DNA of 64,000 bases from Bin87 sp964347975 (lineage in GTDB: Bacteria > Chloroflexota > Dehalococcoidia > Lucifugimonadales > UBA3495). Under the pieces are notes generated by a model, which saw only the letters and a list, made by a program, of their open reading frames with translations, was not told the DNA's origin and searched no databases. The DNA lies in NCBI GenBank assembly GCA_964347975.1, contig CAYGAY010000014.1, positions 1 to 64,000 on the forward strand. The letters are read 5' to 3'. A program made the translations under genes and the position numbers. Below, one piece after another: positions 43,109 through 50,843 of the stretch (the stretch's first letter is position 1; the number at the start of each line of letters is the position of its first letter).

Positions 43109-43681
43109 TCAGCGATCCATCACCGCCACGGTGCCTTTCTCGGGATCGTACTGGTAGCGGGTGATGCGGTCCAGCTTCTGGGATTCGAGACGCACCACCA
43201 CGGCGCGGTCGCCGGTCACGTTCAGGGTATTGTGGATTTCGCCGGGCAGGAAGAAGGCCACCTTGCCGTCCTTCTGTACAAAGTCGCCGGTCTCCTGGAT
43301 CTGCACCGAGTCCACGCCCTCGCCGGGATAGAACCAGCGCCACTTGGTCTGCTTGATGGCGCCGTCATAGACGCCGTACACCACCCACGCCGCGCCGTGG
43401 TCGTGGGGCAGGTTGTCCTGGTCGGGCCGCTGCACCGACGCCATCAGCCAGAAACCGCCGCCGGGATGGCCGTAGTCCTCATCCAGGTGGAGGTCATAGC
43501 GTCCGAACCCGCCCTCGTCGGGAAGTTCCAGCCGCTCCTCCAGCCAGCCGGGAGTGGCCAGCAGGCGCTCCATGCGCTCCGCCACCCCCGAAGCCTGGGC
43601 CAGCGGGTCCTGCGTGGAGTCGAAAATCTCGCGCACGTCGTCGATGAATGCGTCCACCGAATAGGCCGTGGTTTGCGTCAT
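43109..43681 (-). CDS. Cupin protein, cysteine dioxygenase-like
   Basis: 190 residues from ATG 43681. Metal motif LPHDHGAAWVVYGVYDG (His-x-His, as in cysteine dioxygenase type cupins) and a later His in FLPGEIHNTLNVTGDRAV. An N-terminal helical part (VDAFIDDVREIFDSTQDPLA) precedes the barrel. It likely binds Fe(II) and acts as a small-molecule dioxygenase; the substrate is unknown. The GIY-YIG gene lies upstream in the same direction. Confidence 0.8.
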   Translation of the reverse strand: MTQTTAYSVDAFIDDVREIFDSTQDPLAQASGVAERMERLLATPGWLEERLELPDEGGFGRYDLHLDEDYGHPGGGFWLMASVQRPDQDNLPHDHGAAWVVYGVYDGAIKQTKWRWFYPGEGVDSVQIQETGDFVQKDGKVAFFLPGEIHNTLNVTGDRAVVVRLESQKLDRITRYQYDPEKGTVAVMDR

Positions 43682-43808
43682 ATCAATCCTCCGCTCAATC
43701 TCGCGTACTGCTGCCGCCATTCTGGAGAGAATGCAACGGCGTGTCAACTTGCCGGTTTCCAATAGCGGGGTTTCCGACCTGCTGCATTGACCGCAGACCA
43801 TCTCAAAA

Positions 43809-44252
43809 CTAGTGGAACTGTCCGTCGGTGGTTTTGTTGCCTTTAGGCAATCTGCCGGTGCGGCTTTTGTAACCCGCCAGTTTCTTGGCCTCCAGCCGTT
43901 GGGCATCTGAGCGGCTCAGCCGCGGCGATTCGACGACCAACGAGCCTCCCTTCTTCAGTTTGCCTGATTTGGAGTGTTCGGCTGCTCGGCGGGATGGATC
44001 ATTCGTGGATCCGATATACGTGCGCTTGCCATTGGAGTCGTAAAGGGAATACGCGACTACCTTCTTGCTCGATCCGCTTTTCGCGCTGCTTTTGTTGCCG
44101 GAACTGGCGCTCGATGCGGTTCTTCCGTTGGCTCCGCTGCCGTACGCGCTCCGGCCGCCACTTCTCTGGCTCTTGCCAGTACCGCCCTTGAATCCGCCTC
44201 CGGAACCACCGCGCGCGCCGCCGCGGAATCCGCCTCCACTTGCTCTGGCCAT
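43809..44252 (-). CDS. GIY-YIG nuclease domain protein with Gly-rich N-terminus
   Basis: 147 residues. The first 60 are Gly/Ser/Arg low complexity (GGGFRGGARGGSGGGFKGG). The nuclease-like part is AYSLYDSNGKRTYIGSTNDP followed by SRRAAEHSKSG: the GIY-YIG pattern with SLY in place of GIY, catalytic Arg and a Glu. The C-terminal part (RLSRSDAQRLEAKKLAGYKS) is basic. Such proteins resemble UvrC/YhbQ-type DNA nucleases; the disordered N-terminus may bind nucleic acid. Confidence 0.75.
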   Translation of the reverse strand: MARASGGGFRGGARGGSGGGFKGGTGKSQRSGGRSAYGSGANGRTASSASSGNKSSAKSGSSKKVVAYSLYDSNGKRTYIGSTNDPSRRAAEHSKSGKLKKGGSLVVESPRLSRSDAQRLEAKKLAGYKSRTGRLPKGNKTTDGQFH

Positions 44253-44299
44253 GTTTGTTCACCTCATCTCGCAACTAATGTGTTGGGGATTTTTCGATT

Positions 44300-45088
44300 C
44301 TAATGCTGACCAATGAACTCCAGCACCAGCCCGTTCCAGACCTGCGGGCGTTCCCAGTGGCCGGCGTGGCCGGCGTCGGGGAGCGAAGCGAAGCGGGAGG
44401 TTGGGATGTGCGCCGCCTGCATTCGCATCAGGGCCGGCGGCGCGAGGATGTCGGCGTTGCCGGACAGCGCCAGCGTGGGTACGCGCATGGTGGACAGGCG
44501 GGCGTAGGTGATGGGTTCGCTTACGGGTTGGGCCGGGATACTGCCGCAGGGCCGGCTGGACAGCTCGATCTCCAGCCAGCGGGCCACGCCTACCGGGTCG
44601 ACGCCCCGGTAGGACGGGCCGAGCTCGCGCAGTTCCACCGGGAGGTTCTGGATTTCCGGCGGACGCAGGCGGCGCTGGACTTCCAGATACTCAGGGTCCT
44701 GAATGCCGGCAATGGTATTGGCGATCACCAGGCTGCGCACCCACCCCGGATGGGCCAGCGCGTAGCCGATTCCGGTGATACCGCCGGCAGCGGTGCCGAT
44801 CAGGTGGAACCGGTCCAGGGCCAGATGCTCAACCAGCCCGTGCAGGTCTTCGTCCTGATGGCCGGGCTGCAGGGTCCCCTCTTTTGAAGGATCCGTGGTG
44901 TTTCGGGAACGTCCCCAGGTGCGACGGTCGTAAGTGATGCAGCGGTAGCCGGCAGTGGTGAAAGCCGGAAGCTGGTGTACCCAGGCGTCGCAGGTGCCGG
45001 AGGCGGCGTGGCAGAAAACCACCGGAATGCCGTCGCCGCCGGTGTCCTCGTACCACAGGTCAACGCCGGGGAGAGTCGCGTATGGCAT
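44300..45088 (-). CDS. Alpha/beta hydrolase fold protein lacking the Ser nucleophile
   Basis: 262 residues; GGAGG precedes ATG 45088. Fold markers VVFCHAASGTCDAWVHQLP (oxyanion region) and TYDRRTWGRS are normal, as are the acid region LSGNADILAPP and AGHAGHWERP with His. The elbow reads LIGTAAGGITG, with Ala where GxSxG has Ser, so classical ester hydrolysis is not expected. It may be a pseudoenzyme or use a non-serine mechanism. The gene is 25 bp upstream of nothing obvious; the Uma2 gene precedes it. Confidence 0.8.
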   Translation of the reverse strand: MPYATLPGVDLWYEDTGGDGIPVVFCHAASGTCDAWVHQLPAFTTAGYRCITYDRRTWGRSRNTTDPSKEGTLQPGHQDEDLHGLVEHLALDRFHLIGTAAGGITGIGYALAHPGWVRSLVIANTIAGIQDPEYLEVQRRLRPPEIQNLPVELRELGPSYRGVDPVGVARWLEIELSSRPCGSIPAQPVSEPITYARLSTMRVPTLALSGNADILAPPALMRMQAAHIPTSRFASLPDAGHAGHWERPQVWNGLVLEFIGQH

Positions 45089-45113
45089 TGCGCTGCCTCC
45101 CATCCTGTGCCAA

Positions 45114-45809
45114 TTATTGGTTTTGCAGTCGGTGAATTTGCTCTTGCAACCGCGCCACCTCGGCCTCGGCGGCCAGCGCTTCTTCGTAGGTCGGCAGGTA
45201 GCGCCGGCCTACCGGGTCGTAGAATCGCAGCTGACCGTCTTCCCAGCAGATGTCCAGGTTCAGTACCGCGCTGTGTCCCCAATAACCCCGGATTTTTGAC
45301 CAATTGTCATCCGTCTGGTGGATGGTTATTTCCTGGTAGGCGTCGTTAACCAGCCGGTCTCCGGCCAGGGCTGCCGGGTACAGCGTGCCGCCGGTGTGGT
45401 CAAAGCGCCAGTACTCGGGTACGCGGAAAGTGGCGTAGCCCACCCGCTTGACCACGTAGTCATTCTCGGCATTGTTGTATGAGGCGACTTCCAGCACAAA
45501 GTCCGGCGGTTTGCCCCACTCATCGATGGAATAGCCTCTCTGGGCCACGATGGCCGCCCGGTCAATGTTGAAGGCCACCAGCAGGTCCGGCTTGAGCAGG
45601 CCCGATTGCTGCCGGTGATTCCAGCCCACCGGAACTTCGCTGAGCACAATGGTGGTGGCCGGCGCGCCCAGGTGCATACGCAAGGCGGGCTGATGCCCCT
45701 GGTCGTGCAGGTAGAGAGGGTTGTTCATGTCTTCACGCGGCGGCAATTCGGGGAACTGCCTGGGATGTCTGGCGGGCTGGCCCGCCGGCGCAACAGGTTT
45801 GGTAGTCAT
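45114..45809 (-). CDS. Uma2 family putative endonuclease with C-terminal coiled coil
   Basis: 231 residues. LKPDLLVAFNIDR, KPPDFVLEVASYNNAENDYV and RVGYATFRVPEYWRFDHTGG define the Uma2 core; the tail EAEVARLQEQIHRLQNQ is a coiled coil as in the 8203 gene, with which it shares order and FDHTGG wording. It overlaps the start of the upstream hydrolase gene by 4 bases (ATGA), so the two are co-translated. Confidence 0.87.
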   Translation of the reverse strand: MTTKPVAPAGQPARHPRQFPELPPREDMNNPLYLHDQGHQPALRMHLGAPATTIVLSEVPVGWNHRQQSGLLKPDLLVAFNIDRAAIVAQRGYSIDEWGKPPDFVLEVASYNNAENDYVVKRVGYATFRVPEYWRFDHTGGTLYPAALAGDRLVNDAYQEITIHQTDDNWSKIRGYWGHSAVLNLDICWEDGQLRFYDPVGRRYLPTYEEALAAEAEVARLQEQIHRLQNQ

Positions 45810-46768
45810 GGCAAGCCTCCGGACGACTGATTATGAGACGGCTGCCAGTGCGGCGGCAAGCTGGGCTGGGCCATTCCGAACTGTCGGGACAGCCATTCCT
45901 CGGCATACCGGCCGTCCCGGTAGCCGGAATGCTCGGCTTTGTGGACGGTGGTATCGCCGCGAATGGCCTGCGTCAGCGGTTCCAGCGCGGCGGCGTCCAG
46001 GGCCGCGCCGTCGGCGCCGGCCAGGATCAGCGTGGCCGCGCTGATCCTGGGGCCGAACCAGCGCAGGTCGAAGTATGACAGGGTGCGATGAATCGCCGCG
46101 CGGCGGGTGGGATGCAAGCGCAGGTAGTCGTTGATCTCCTCCAGCGGGTAGGCGCTCGTGCGCTGGGCCAGGTCGGCGGTGGCGTAGAGCAGCGTGGGCG
46201 TGCCTACCAGGTGAGTAACTTGGGGGGACAATGCCGCCGTGGTCACCGCCAGGTCATTGCCGATGGCCGCTATGCGCGTTTCGTCCACTTCCGGAAGACT
46301 GGCCAGATATTGCAGCCCCCGAACGCAGTCGGCCACGATGCCCCGGTACACATAGGCCGCCGGGTCGTCAATGCCGTCGGTAAGCTGCCCGGGGAAAGCG
46401 GCGGCGTAGGGCTGGTCAGCGAGGCGCTGCCCGCGCGCGCAGATGGCGAAGGTCACATGATCCCGGCGTTGACCGTTGGCTTGCCCCTGGGGAACCAGGT
46501 CGGTCACGCTGCCGTAGCGCGGCAGGTGATAACGGGCCGGAAAGGGGCCCTTATCGGTCAAGAGATCCGGGTTGGGGATGCTCAGGTAGCCGTAAATGCG
46601 ATACGGGCCGATGGAGGTCAGGCGCACGCCGTAGGCCGTGGCAAAATCGGTGGAGCGCAGGGGGATTTCCTGCGCCTCCGCCGCGGGGGGAAACCGGGCC
46701 AGTTCCGCCAGCACGTCGTGCCAGTAGGTGTCAAAGTCGTTGGGCTTTGCGCCGGTGAGTGTGGTCAT
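45806..46768 (-). CDS. Acetylxylan esterase-like protein with degenerate nucleophile elbow
   Basis: 320 residues. Same family as 21342 and 48031 (FDTYWHDVLAELARFPP, YVYRGIVADCVRGLQYLASL, DEINDYLRLHP-like EEINDYLRLHPTRRAAI), but the elbow reads AAIGNDLAVTTAAL where the others have SRSQGGG or GHSQGGG, so the Ser is missing. The acid region (LILAGADGAALD) and a His (HKAEHSGYRDG) remain. This suggests a non-catalytic paralog. The 3' end overlaps a Uma2 gene by 4 bases. Confidence 0.8.
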   Translation of the reverse strand: MTTLTGAKPNDFDTYWHDVLAELARFPPAAEAQEIPLRSTDFATAYGVRLTSIGPYRIYGYLSIPNPDLLTDKGPFPARYHLPRYGSVTDLVPQGQANGQRRDHVTFAICARGQRLADQPYAAAFPGQLTDGIDDPAAYVYRGIVADCVRGLQYLASLPEVDETRIAAIGNDLAVTTAALSPQVTHLVGTPTLLYATADLAQRTSAYPLEEINDYLRLHPTRRAAIHRTLSYFDLRWFGPRISAATLILAGADGAALDAAALEPLTQAIRGDTTVHKAEHSGYRDGRYAEEWLSRQFGMAQPSLPPHWQPSHNQSSGGLP

Positions 46769-46790
46769 GCCGTTCAGTCCGTTTTGAAAG

Positions 46791-47249
46791 TCATGCTTCT
46801 GTTGCCATTGCGGGGTGCAAAGCTCTCACGCGTTTGGCGATCATATCGCCGATCAGCAGCGCGGTGTCGTGGGCTTCCGCCGGGGGCAATCCCAGAATAT
46901 CGCAATGAGTTGGGTCCGGATCAGGAAATCGGCAGTTGGGTTGGGCTGGCGTGTTTACGAAGTGAATTGCCGGCAATTCGTCACGAAGGTAGCGCTTAAC
47001 GTCTCCGACGTTTAACTCGGCAAACACGGCATTACGCCCGAGGGTGCGATGAATCACGCTTCTGACACCGGAAATCTGCTGCTCTTTGGTAGGGTAGTCG
47101 AAATATTCCAGCCAATTGACGGACAAACCATCCTCATCGGGAACCCTACAGAACTGGGAGCCATCCACTCTGCCATCACGGAGTCCGGTGAGGCCGACAT
47201 AGCGAATCACGTTGTGGTCATCCGCAATTTCAAGCTTGGGGTTTGTCAT
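46791..47249 (-). CDS. Unknown protein, second gene of a two-gene cassette
   Basis: 152 residues. Conserved-looking segments: IRYVGLTGLRDGRVD, WLEYFDYPTKEQQISGVRSV, IHRTLGRNAVFAELNVGD, DPTHCDILGLPPAEAHDTALL and a C-terminal helix IGDMIAKRVRALHPA. His and Asp residues (HRTLGRN, THCDILG) could be catalytic. No family is recognised. It overlaps the preceding gene by 20 bases, so the two are translationally coupled. Confidence 0.55.
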   Translation of the reverse strand: MTNPKLEIADDHNVIRYVGLTGLRDGRVDGSQFCRVPDEDGLSVNWLEYFDYPTKEQQISGVRSVIHRTLGRNAVFAELNVGDVKRYLRDELPAIHFVNTPAQPNCRFPDPDPTHCDILGLPPAEAHDTALLIGDMIAKRVRALHPAMATEA

Positions 47250-47925
47250 GCAAGTGCACCAGGGGCGTCAGCTCGAAGGCCACAACTAGCTGCTTGATGC
47301 CATCGAATGTGTCGGCGCCGGCCACGCGCGAAACTTTCCCGGACCCCAGACGGCGCTTGAAAATGACGAATTGCACCCGCTTATTGCCGAGAAACTGCAA
47401 AGCCAGATGGGTTTCGTCATCTTGGTCCCATTCCCAAACCGCGCGCAGGTTGCCGTTGTCCATCAATGCCAGCCCGGCTTTGCGCCAGTAGGGGTTATCG
47501 GTGATGAATGCCTGGAAGTCTTGTGCCGAGTCTTCGTTCCAGGCGACGTCGTCGTCCTCAGCCGCTTCACGCAGCGCGGTGAGACGGTCTCCGTACTGCG
47601 CCAGAGCGGTTGCTATTTCATAGGCGGTAGCGCGTTCTGCCGGCCTCTGGCAAGGCCAGGGTCGGAACCCTTGATAAGTATATCCAATTTGCTCCAAAGC
47701 CTTGAGACTATCCCGCAACTTGAGAGGATCTATCATCAAGTTCCGGTCGGGAGCCGATTTTTGCTCATCGTGAACATAGACGATATAGCCCCGCGGAGAC
47801 ACGGCGCCGCTGCGGATGTCTGCGGGTGCCACTATGATGTGTCCCGACCGGAGTTCTGCGGCCCAATCGTCGGGAATCTTCCAGAACATATTGGAATCTG
47901 CCGGCGTTTCAGGTTCCGTTGTCAT
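47230..47925 (-). CDS. Unknown protein, first gene of a two-gene cassette
   Basis: 231 residues. N-terminal PDDWAAELRSGHIIVAPADI, then a helical middle part with an acidic patch (EAAEDDDVAWNEDSAQD) and a C-terminal beta-rich domain (NLRAVWEWDQDDETHLALQFLG, VQFVIFKRRLGSGKV). The C-terminal domain looks like a small sandwich seen next to partners such as the 46791 product. No signal peptide or membrane helix. A possible toxin-antitoxin or defence cassette, unproven. Confidence 0.55.
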   Translation of the reverse strand: MTTEPETPADSNMFWKIPDDWAAELRSGHIIVAPADIRSGAVSPRGYIVYVHDEQKSAPDRNLMIDPLKLRDSLKALEQIGYTYQGFRPWPCQRPAERATAYEIATALAQYGDRLTALREAAEDDDVAWNEDSAQDFQAFITDNPYWRKAGLALMDNGNLRAVWEWDQDDETHLALQFLGNKRVQFVIFKRRLGSGKVSRVAGADTFDGIKQLVVAFELTPLVHLHDKPQA

Positions 47926-48030
47926 GGCCTAGCCTCCCGGTTGTGACCACAGTACGCTAGCTGATAGCAACGATTCCAGCCGGCTGCGATTCGTCCGGCA
48001 ACTGCTTGATTGGGCAAGTATGGGATACCG

Positions 48031-48957
48031 TCAAGGCCGCAGGCGCTTTGCCATGAAAGCGTCCACGATGGCGGCGTGTTCGTGGTTGTTGGCGTCGTGG
48101 CCGTGGCCGTCGTAGGCGTACATCCGTTTGTCGTCGCTGGCGATGTTGTTGAACATGGCGAAGCCCGTCTCCGGCGGGCAGGTGCTGTCCTGCAGGCCCA
48201 CGCTGACGATTATCGGACAGGTGATGCGGTGGGCCAGGTTGATGCCGTCGAAGTAGGCCAGCGTGTTCTCCACCCGCTCCCGGCGGTCGGGATACAGCCG
48301 CAGGTAGTCGGCAATTTCCTGGTAGGGATAGGCGTCGGTCAGCTCGATGGAGTCCATGTAGCCGCAGAGGTAAGGCGCGCCGGCCGCCGCCGCCTTGATT
48401 TCAGGACGCAGCGCCGCCGTGGCTACGGTGAGGCCGCCGCCCTGGCTGTGCCCGGTCACGCCGATGCGGTCGCCGTCCACCTCGCTGCGGGCCAGCAGAA
48501 ACTCCACGGCACGGCAGGCGTCCATGTAGAAGCCGCGATAGGAGTAGGTGTTTCGATCCACCATGCCGTAGGTGAGCAGGCCGGGATAACCGGGGTTGAA
48601 CTGGCGGTTGCTGCGCAGCTTGCCCCGGGGGGCGACGCTGAAAGCGGCATAGCCCCGGGCCGCCCAGGGTTTGGGCACCGGCGGCTCCATGTTATAACCA
48701 GGGACCTGGAGCAGCCCCGGCAGCCGGCCCTCCCGCTCTCTCGGCACGGCGTACCAGCCGGCGATGCGTACCCGGTCCAGGCTGGTGAAGAAGACCTCGT
48801 ACACGTCGATGCTGGCCGTGGACCGGAGGGGATCGTACACCACCTCCGGCTCCAGCGGGATTTTAGCGGTTTCCGCCAGCACGTCATCCCAGAACTGGTC
48901 GATATCGTCCGGCTTGCGGACCTTGGTCACGTACTGGTCGGCGGGTGTCCTGGGCAT
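48031..48957 (-). CDS. Acetylxylan esterase-like alpha/beta hydrolase
   Basis: 308 residues from ATG 48957. Full family motifs: YAVPREREGRLPGLLQVPG, YSYRGFYMDACRAVEFLL, RIGVTGHSQGGGLTVATAAL (intact GxSxG), ITCPIIVSVGLQDSTCPPET for the acid and a His in MYAYDGHGHDANNHEH. It is a close paralog of the 21342 gene. It lies 13 bp downstream of the UGSC-family gene on the same strand and may be co-transcribed with it. Confidence 0.88.
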   Translation of the reverse strand: MPRTPADQYVTKVRKPDDIDQFWDDVLAETAKIPLEPEVVYDPLRSTASIDVYEVFFTSLDRVRIAGWYAVPREREGRLPGLLQVPGYNMEPPVPKPWAARGYAAFSVAPRGKLRSNRQFNPGYPGLLTYGMVDRNTYSYRGFYMDACRAVEFLLARSEVDGDRIGVTGHSQGGGLTVATAALRPEIKAAAAGAPYLCGYMDSIELTDAYPYQEIADYLRLYPDRRERVENTLAYFDGINLAHRITCPIIVSVGLQDSTCPPETGFAMFNNIASDDKRMYAYDGHGHDANNHEHAAIVDAFMAKRLRP

Positions 48958-48970
48958 AAGATTGCTCCCC

Positions 48971-50722
48971 TTACACGTCCTCCACCGGCATGGTGGCGAT
49001 GCCGTAGGTGCCATAGAAGAAGTTGGCGTAGTGGGTGGAGCCGCCGGTTACGAACAGCAGGTACTGTTCGGGGTCTTCCAGCGCGGGAATGGTGACATCC
49101 GGGTCGATATTTGACAAATCCGGGGCCAGCTGCTGAAGCTCGGGGTGGTGGAGCCACTTGCCGTTGGCGTCGGTGGGCAGACCCGCCGCGCCGATGGCGT
49201 CGCGCAGCGCGGCGCGGCAGCGCTGGTGCAGCCACTCCTGGGCGTCCCGCTTGCTGAAGCCGGCCTCGGCCAGTATGACCGCCCGGGAAGGGCTGAGCAT
49301 GATGGGGTGATACGGGCCCTGGTACTCAACGCGCTGGTTGGTGTGCCCCACCTGGGCGGACTGGCGGCCCTTGATCCAGCTGCCCCCGCCGGCGTGTCGG
49401 TAAAACATCATGGACGCGATGTTGTTCAGCGTGTCCAGGTGGTTGCGGGAGGCGTTGTCCAGGATGTCCGTCGGGCCGGTTACCGTTACCACGGTGACCG
49501 CGCTCTCGTCCGGGCGGAAACCCTTGTCCACGTGGTAGGGCTGCCAGGGGCTGACCTCCTCGTTCTCGGCGATGCACATGCCGAACTTGGTGGGCAGGCC
49601 GATGAAGTTAGGGTCGCCCGCGCCGGCCTTGCAGTAGCCGATGTTGATGAGGCAAAGGCGCAGGGCGCGCCCGATGGCGGTGTTGGCCTTGTTGATAACG
49701 CCGGGCCCCATGGCGGAGGTGCCGCAGTTGATGCCGGCCCGGGCCGCCGCCGGCCCGTTGACCAGGATCAGCGGGGCCTCGGTGTGGCCCGACACCTGCA
49801 TATCCCGGTGGTTCATCTCCGGCTGGGCGATACATTCGATAGCGGCCAGCAGTATGGGCAGCTGCTCGGGCTGGCAGCCGGCCATCACCGCGTTGATGGC
49901 GATTTTCTCCACTGTCGCCAGCCCGAAGCCCGGCTCCATGACCATCACCACGTCCTGGGGGGCGCGCCGGGTACCCTTCAGCATGGCCTCCACCGCTGCC
50001 GGCGTGGGCGGAACGATAGGCAGGCCGTCGCTCCAGTCCCGCTCCTCCATGAAGCGGTTCACCGTGTCCAGTCCCCAGGGAGAGTCGTCCAGGGTGACGG
50101 TGAACACATCCGTCTCGCTGTGGCCGTTGGCCGCGCCGGACTGCATTTTCGACCAATCGCCGGACGACGCCGACATACGGGTCAGGCCGAGGATGATATT
50201 GTCGATCTGTTCGTCCACCATCTTGTGGATGTAGTCGGGCTGCTGCCCGGTGCAGGCGTGGGGAATGGTGACGAAGGCGGCGGCGGGCTGCCCCCAGCCG
50301 TCCACGCAGGACTGCCAGGCGCGGGCGAAGCTGCGCGCGGCGATGCCAACGGACGGAATGCCGGCCTTCTCCATAGCTACCATGTCGTGGGCAAGCCACG
50401 ACGTGCAGCCCCCTCAATGCGCTGCCGCGCCCACCATGGCATCGACTTCGGCGGCAATGACGGCGGCCTCATCCTCGTCGATATGCACGCCGCGGCTCAG
50501 GGCCGGCCGGCCCTGGCGCCGGGGGCCGCCGTAGCTCTCGAACTTGACGTTGGCGAAGCGCCGGCCCAGATGCTCGGCGACGCGGTCCACGGCCACGTCG
50601 GCGCCGCCGGTCATGTTGCTGTACAGGCCGATGGTCTTGCCTTCCAGGGTCTCCAGGCGGGGGGCCGGCGGCACCTTGAAATCGACGCGGGACGCGGCGG
50701 GGGACATGATCTGCAACTGCAT
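48971..50722 (-). CDS. UGSC family selenoprotein (one gene, in-frame TGA read as selenocysteine)
   Basis: 583 residues if the TGA at 50414-50416 is read through as Sec103. Start ATG 50722 has AGGAG seven bases upstream. The N-terminal part (LEGKTIGLYSNMTGGADVAV) leads into GAAAH, then the TGA, then GGCTSWLAHDMVAMEKAGIPSV in the same frame: a U-G-G-C variant of the family's U-G-S-C redox motif, followed by its usual HD...E..GIP pattern. The C-terminal part (about 150-583) includes MEPGFGLATVEKIAINAVMAGCQP and MCIAENEEVSPWQP, as in C-terminal domains of this family. A SECIS-like hairpin follows the TGA. Without readthrough the gene would be split into 102 and about 470 residues. No selA/B/C/D in the window. 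Confidence 0.85.
50384..50402 (-). promoter_or_regulatory. Putative bacterial SECIS element in the UGSC gene
   Basis: Starting 11 nt after the TGA: 7-bp stem GTCGTGG (50402-50396) / CCACGAC (50390-50384) with loop CTTGC. The loop begins 18 nt past the TGA, inside the 16-37 nt window known for bSECIS; opening the last G-C pair gives a G at the loop start. Confidence 0.65.
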
Positions 50723-50843
50723 TGCCGTACTCCTGTTGTCCGAGGCTCGGGGGTGTTGCTTGGGGGCAAGTCTATGTTGCGCCGGCGGCGCCGTCAATTA
50801 CTTTGGAAAGACCCTGCGGCGATGGGGCCGGCCCGGGGTCTGG

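Noticed and set aside
41514..43157. A 547-codon plus-strand frame opposite the MetE-like gene
   Set aside because: Antisense shadow of a well-conserved protein; composition (His, Gln, Val rich) typical of a complement frame.
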